Assembly: GCA_018241725.1 (NCBI GenBank)
Contig: JAFEDI010000097.1
Location: forward strand, 1 to 64,000
Source: Pseudomonadota bacterium
GTDB taxonomy: Bacteria > Pseudomonadota > Gammaproteobacteria > Burkholderiales > Rhodocyclaceae
Direction: 5' to 3'
Length of the DNA stretch: 64,000 nucleotides
Shown here: positions 63,006 to 64,000 of the stretch, one piece after another
Layout of the letters: each line of letters starts with the position of its first letter
Position numbering within the stretch: position 1 is the stretch's first letter
The notes under the pieces: generated by a model
Told to the model about the DNA's origin: nothing
The model's input: the letters and a program-made list of their open reading frames with translations, nothing else
Databases searched by the model: none
Translations under genes and position numbers: made by a program

Positions 63006-64000
<995 letters not shown>

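Overview
The window is a GC-rich, densely coded chromosomal segment. It most resembles a free-living betaproteobacterium of the Rhodocyclales type (Azospira/Dechloromonas/Azoarcus relatives). I base this on gene neighbourhoods (sigma factor-DUF3619-DUF3106-RDD beside ilvIHC; pyrR-pyrB-pyrC'; pepA-holC-valS; pcnB-folK-dgk-panB-panC) and on protein families, not on any database search. I saw no rRNA, tRNA, CRISPR array, insertion sequence or prophage. Most genes are housekeeping; a few clusters are unusual.

Layout. 0.1-5.5 kb: carboxy-terminal protease, an HMA-like small protein and MoeB/ThiF on the plus strand, convergent with a coupled minus-strand trio (beta-propeller, polysaccharide deacetylase, sterol-desaturase-like protein). 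5.6-11.4 kb, minus: phosphatase, chemoreceptor, glyA, nrdR, ribD; the chemoreceptor leader can fold over its own ribosome binding site. 11.6-13.7 kb: TRAP permease pair with no substrate-binding protein. 13.7-17.5 kb, minus: algH-ruvX-pyrR-pyrB-pyrC', coupled by overlaps, with a dihydroorotase homologue that has lost its metal ligands. 17.6-22.2 kb: photolyase facing a methyltransferase, two hydrolases and uppP. 22.4-28.6 kb: HD-GYP phosphodiesterase, DUF2789, a heme-binding DUF3365 protein, a YfiM-like protein, a two-component system preceded by a structured RNA-like region with a strong terminator, a CBS protein and an unknown membrane-anchored protein.

28.6-33.2 kb, minus: pcnB-folK-DUF486-dgk-panB-panC. 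33.3-37.9 kb: hydroxypyruvate isomerase, amidase, PP2C phosphatase, CorA. 38-41 kb: pntAA-pntAB-pntB. 41-45.9 kb: SixA, CYTH-CHAD protein, moaC-soxY-soxZ (without other sox genes), BepA-like M48 protease. 45.9-50.4 kb, minus: a seven-gene, mostly overlapping cluster with a roadblock/LC7 protein, a PAS protein, a cytosolic PhnD-like binding protein, an unknown, a pseudo-receiver protein with a helix-turn-helix, a CvnD/COG2229-type GTPase and a second roadblock-like protein. It looks like a proteobacterial counterpart of the actinobacterial conservon and is the best candidate here for a poorly described system.

50.5-64 kb: tusA, pepA-holC-hypothetical-valS (minus), lptF-lptG (plus), an ECF-like sigma factor with DUF3619, DUF3106 and RDD proteins (minus), and the ilvI-ilvH-ilvC operon, cut off inside ilvC by the window end.
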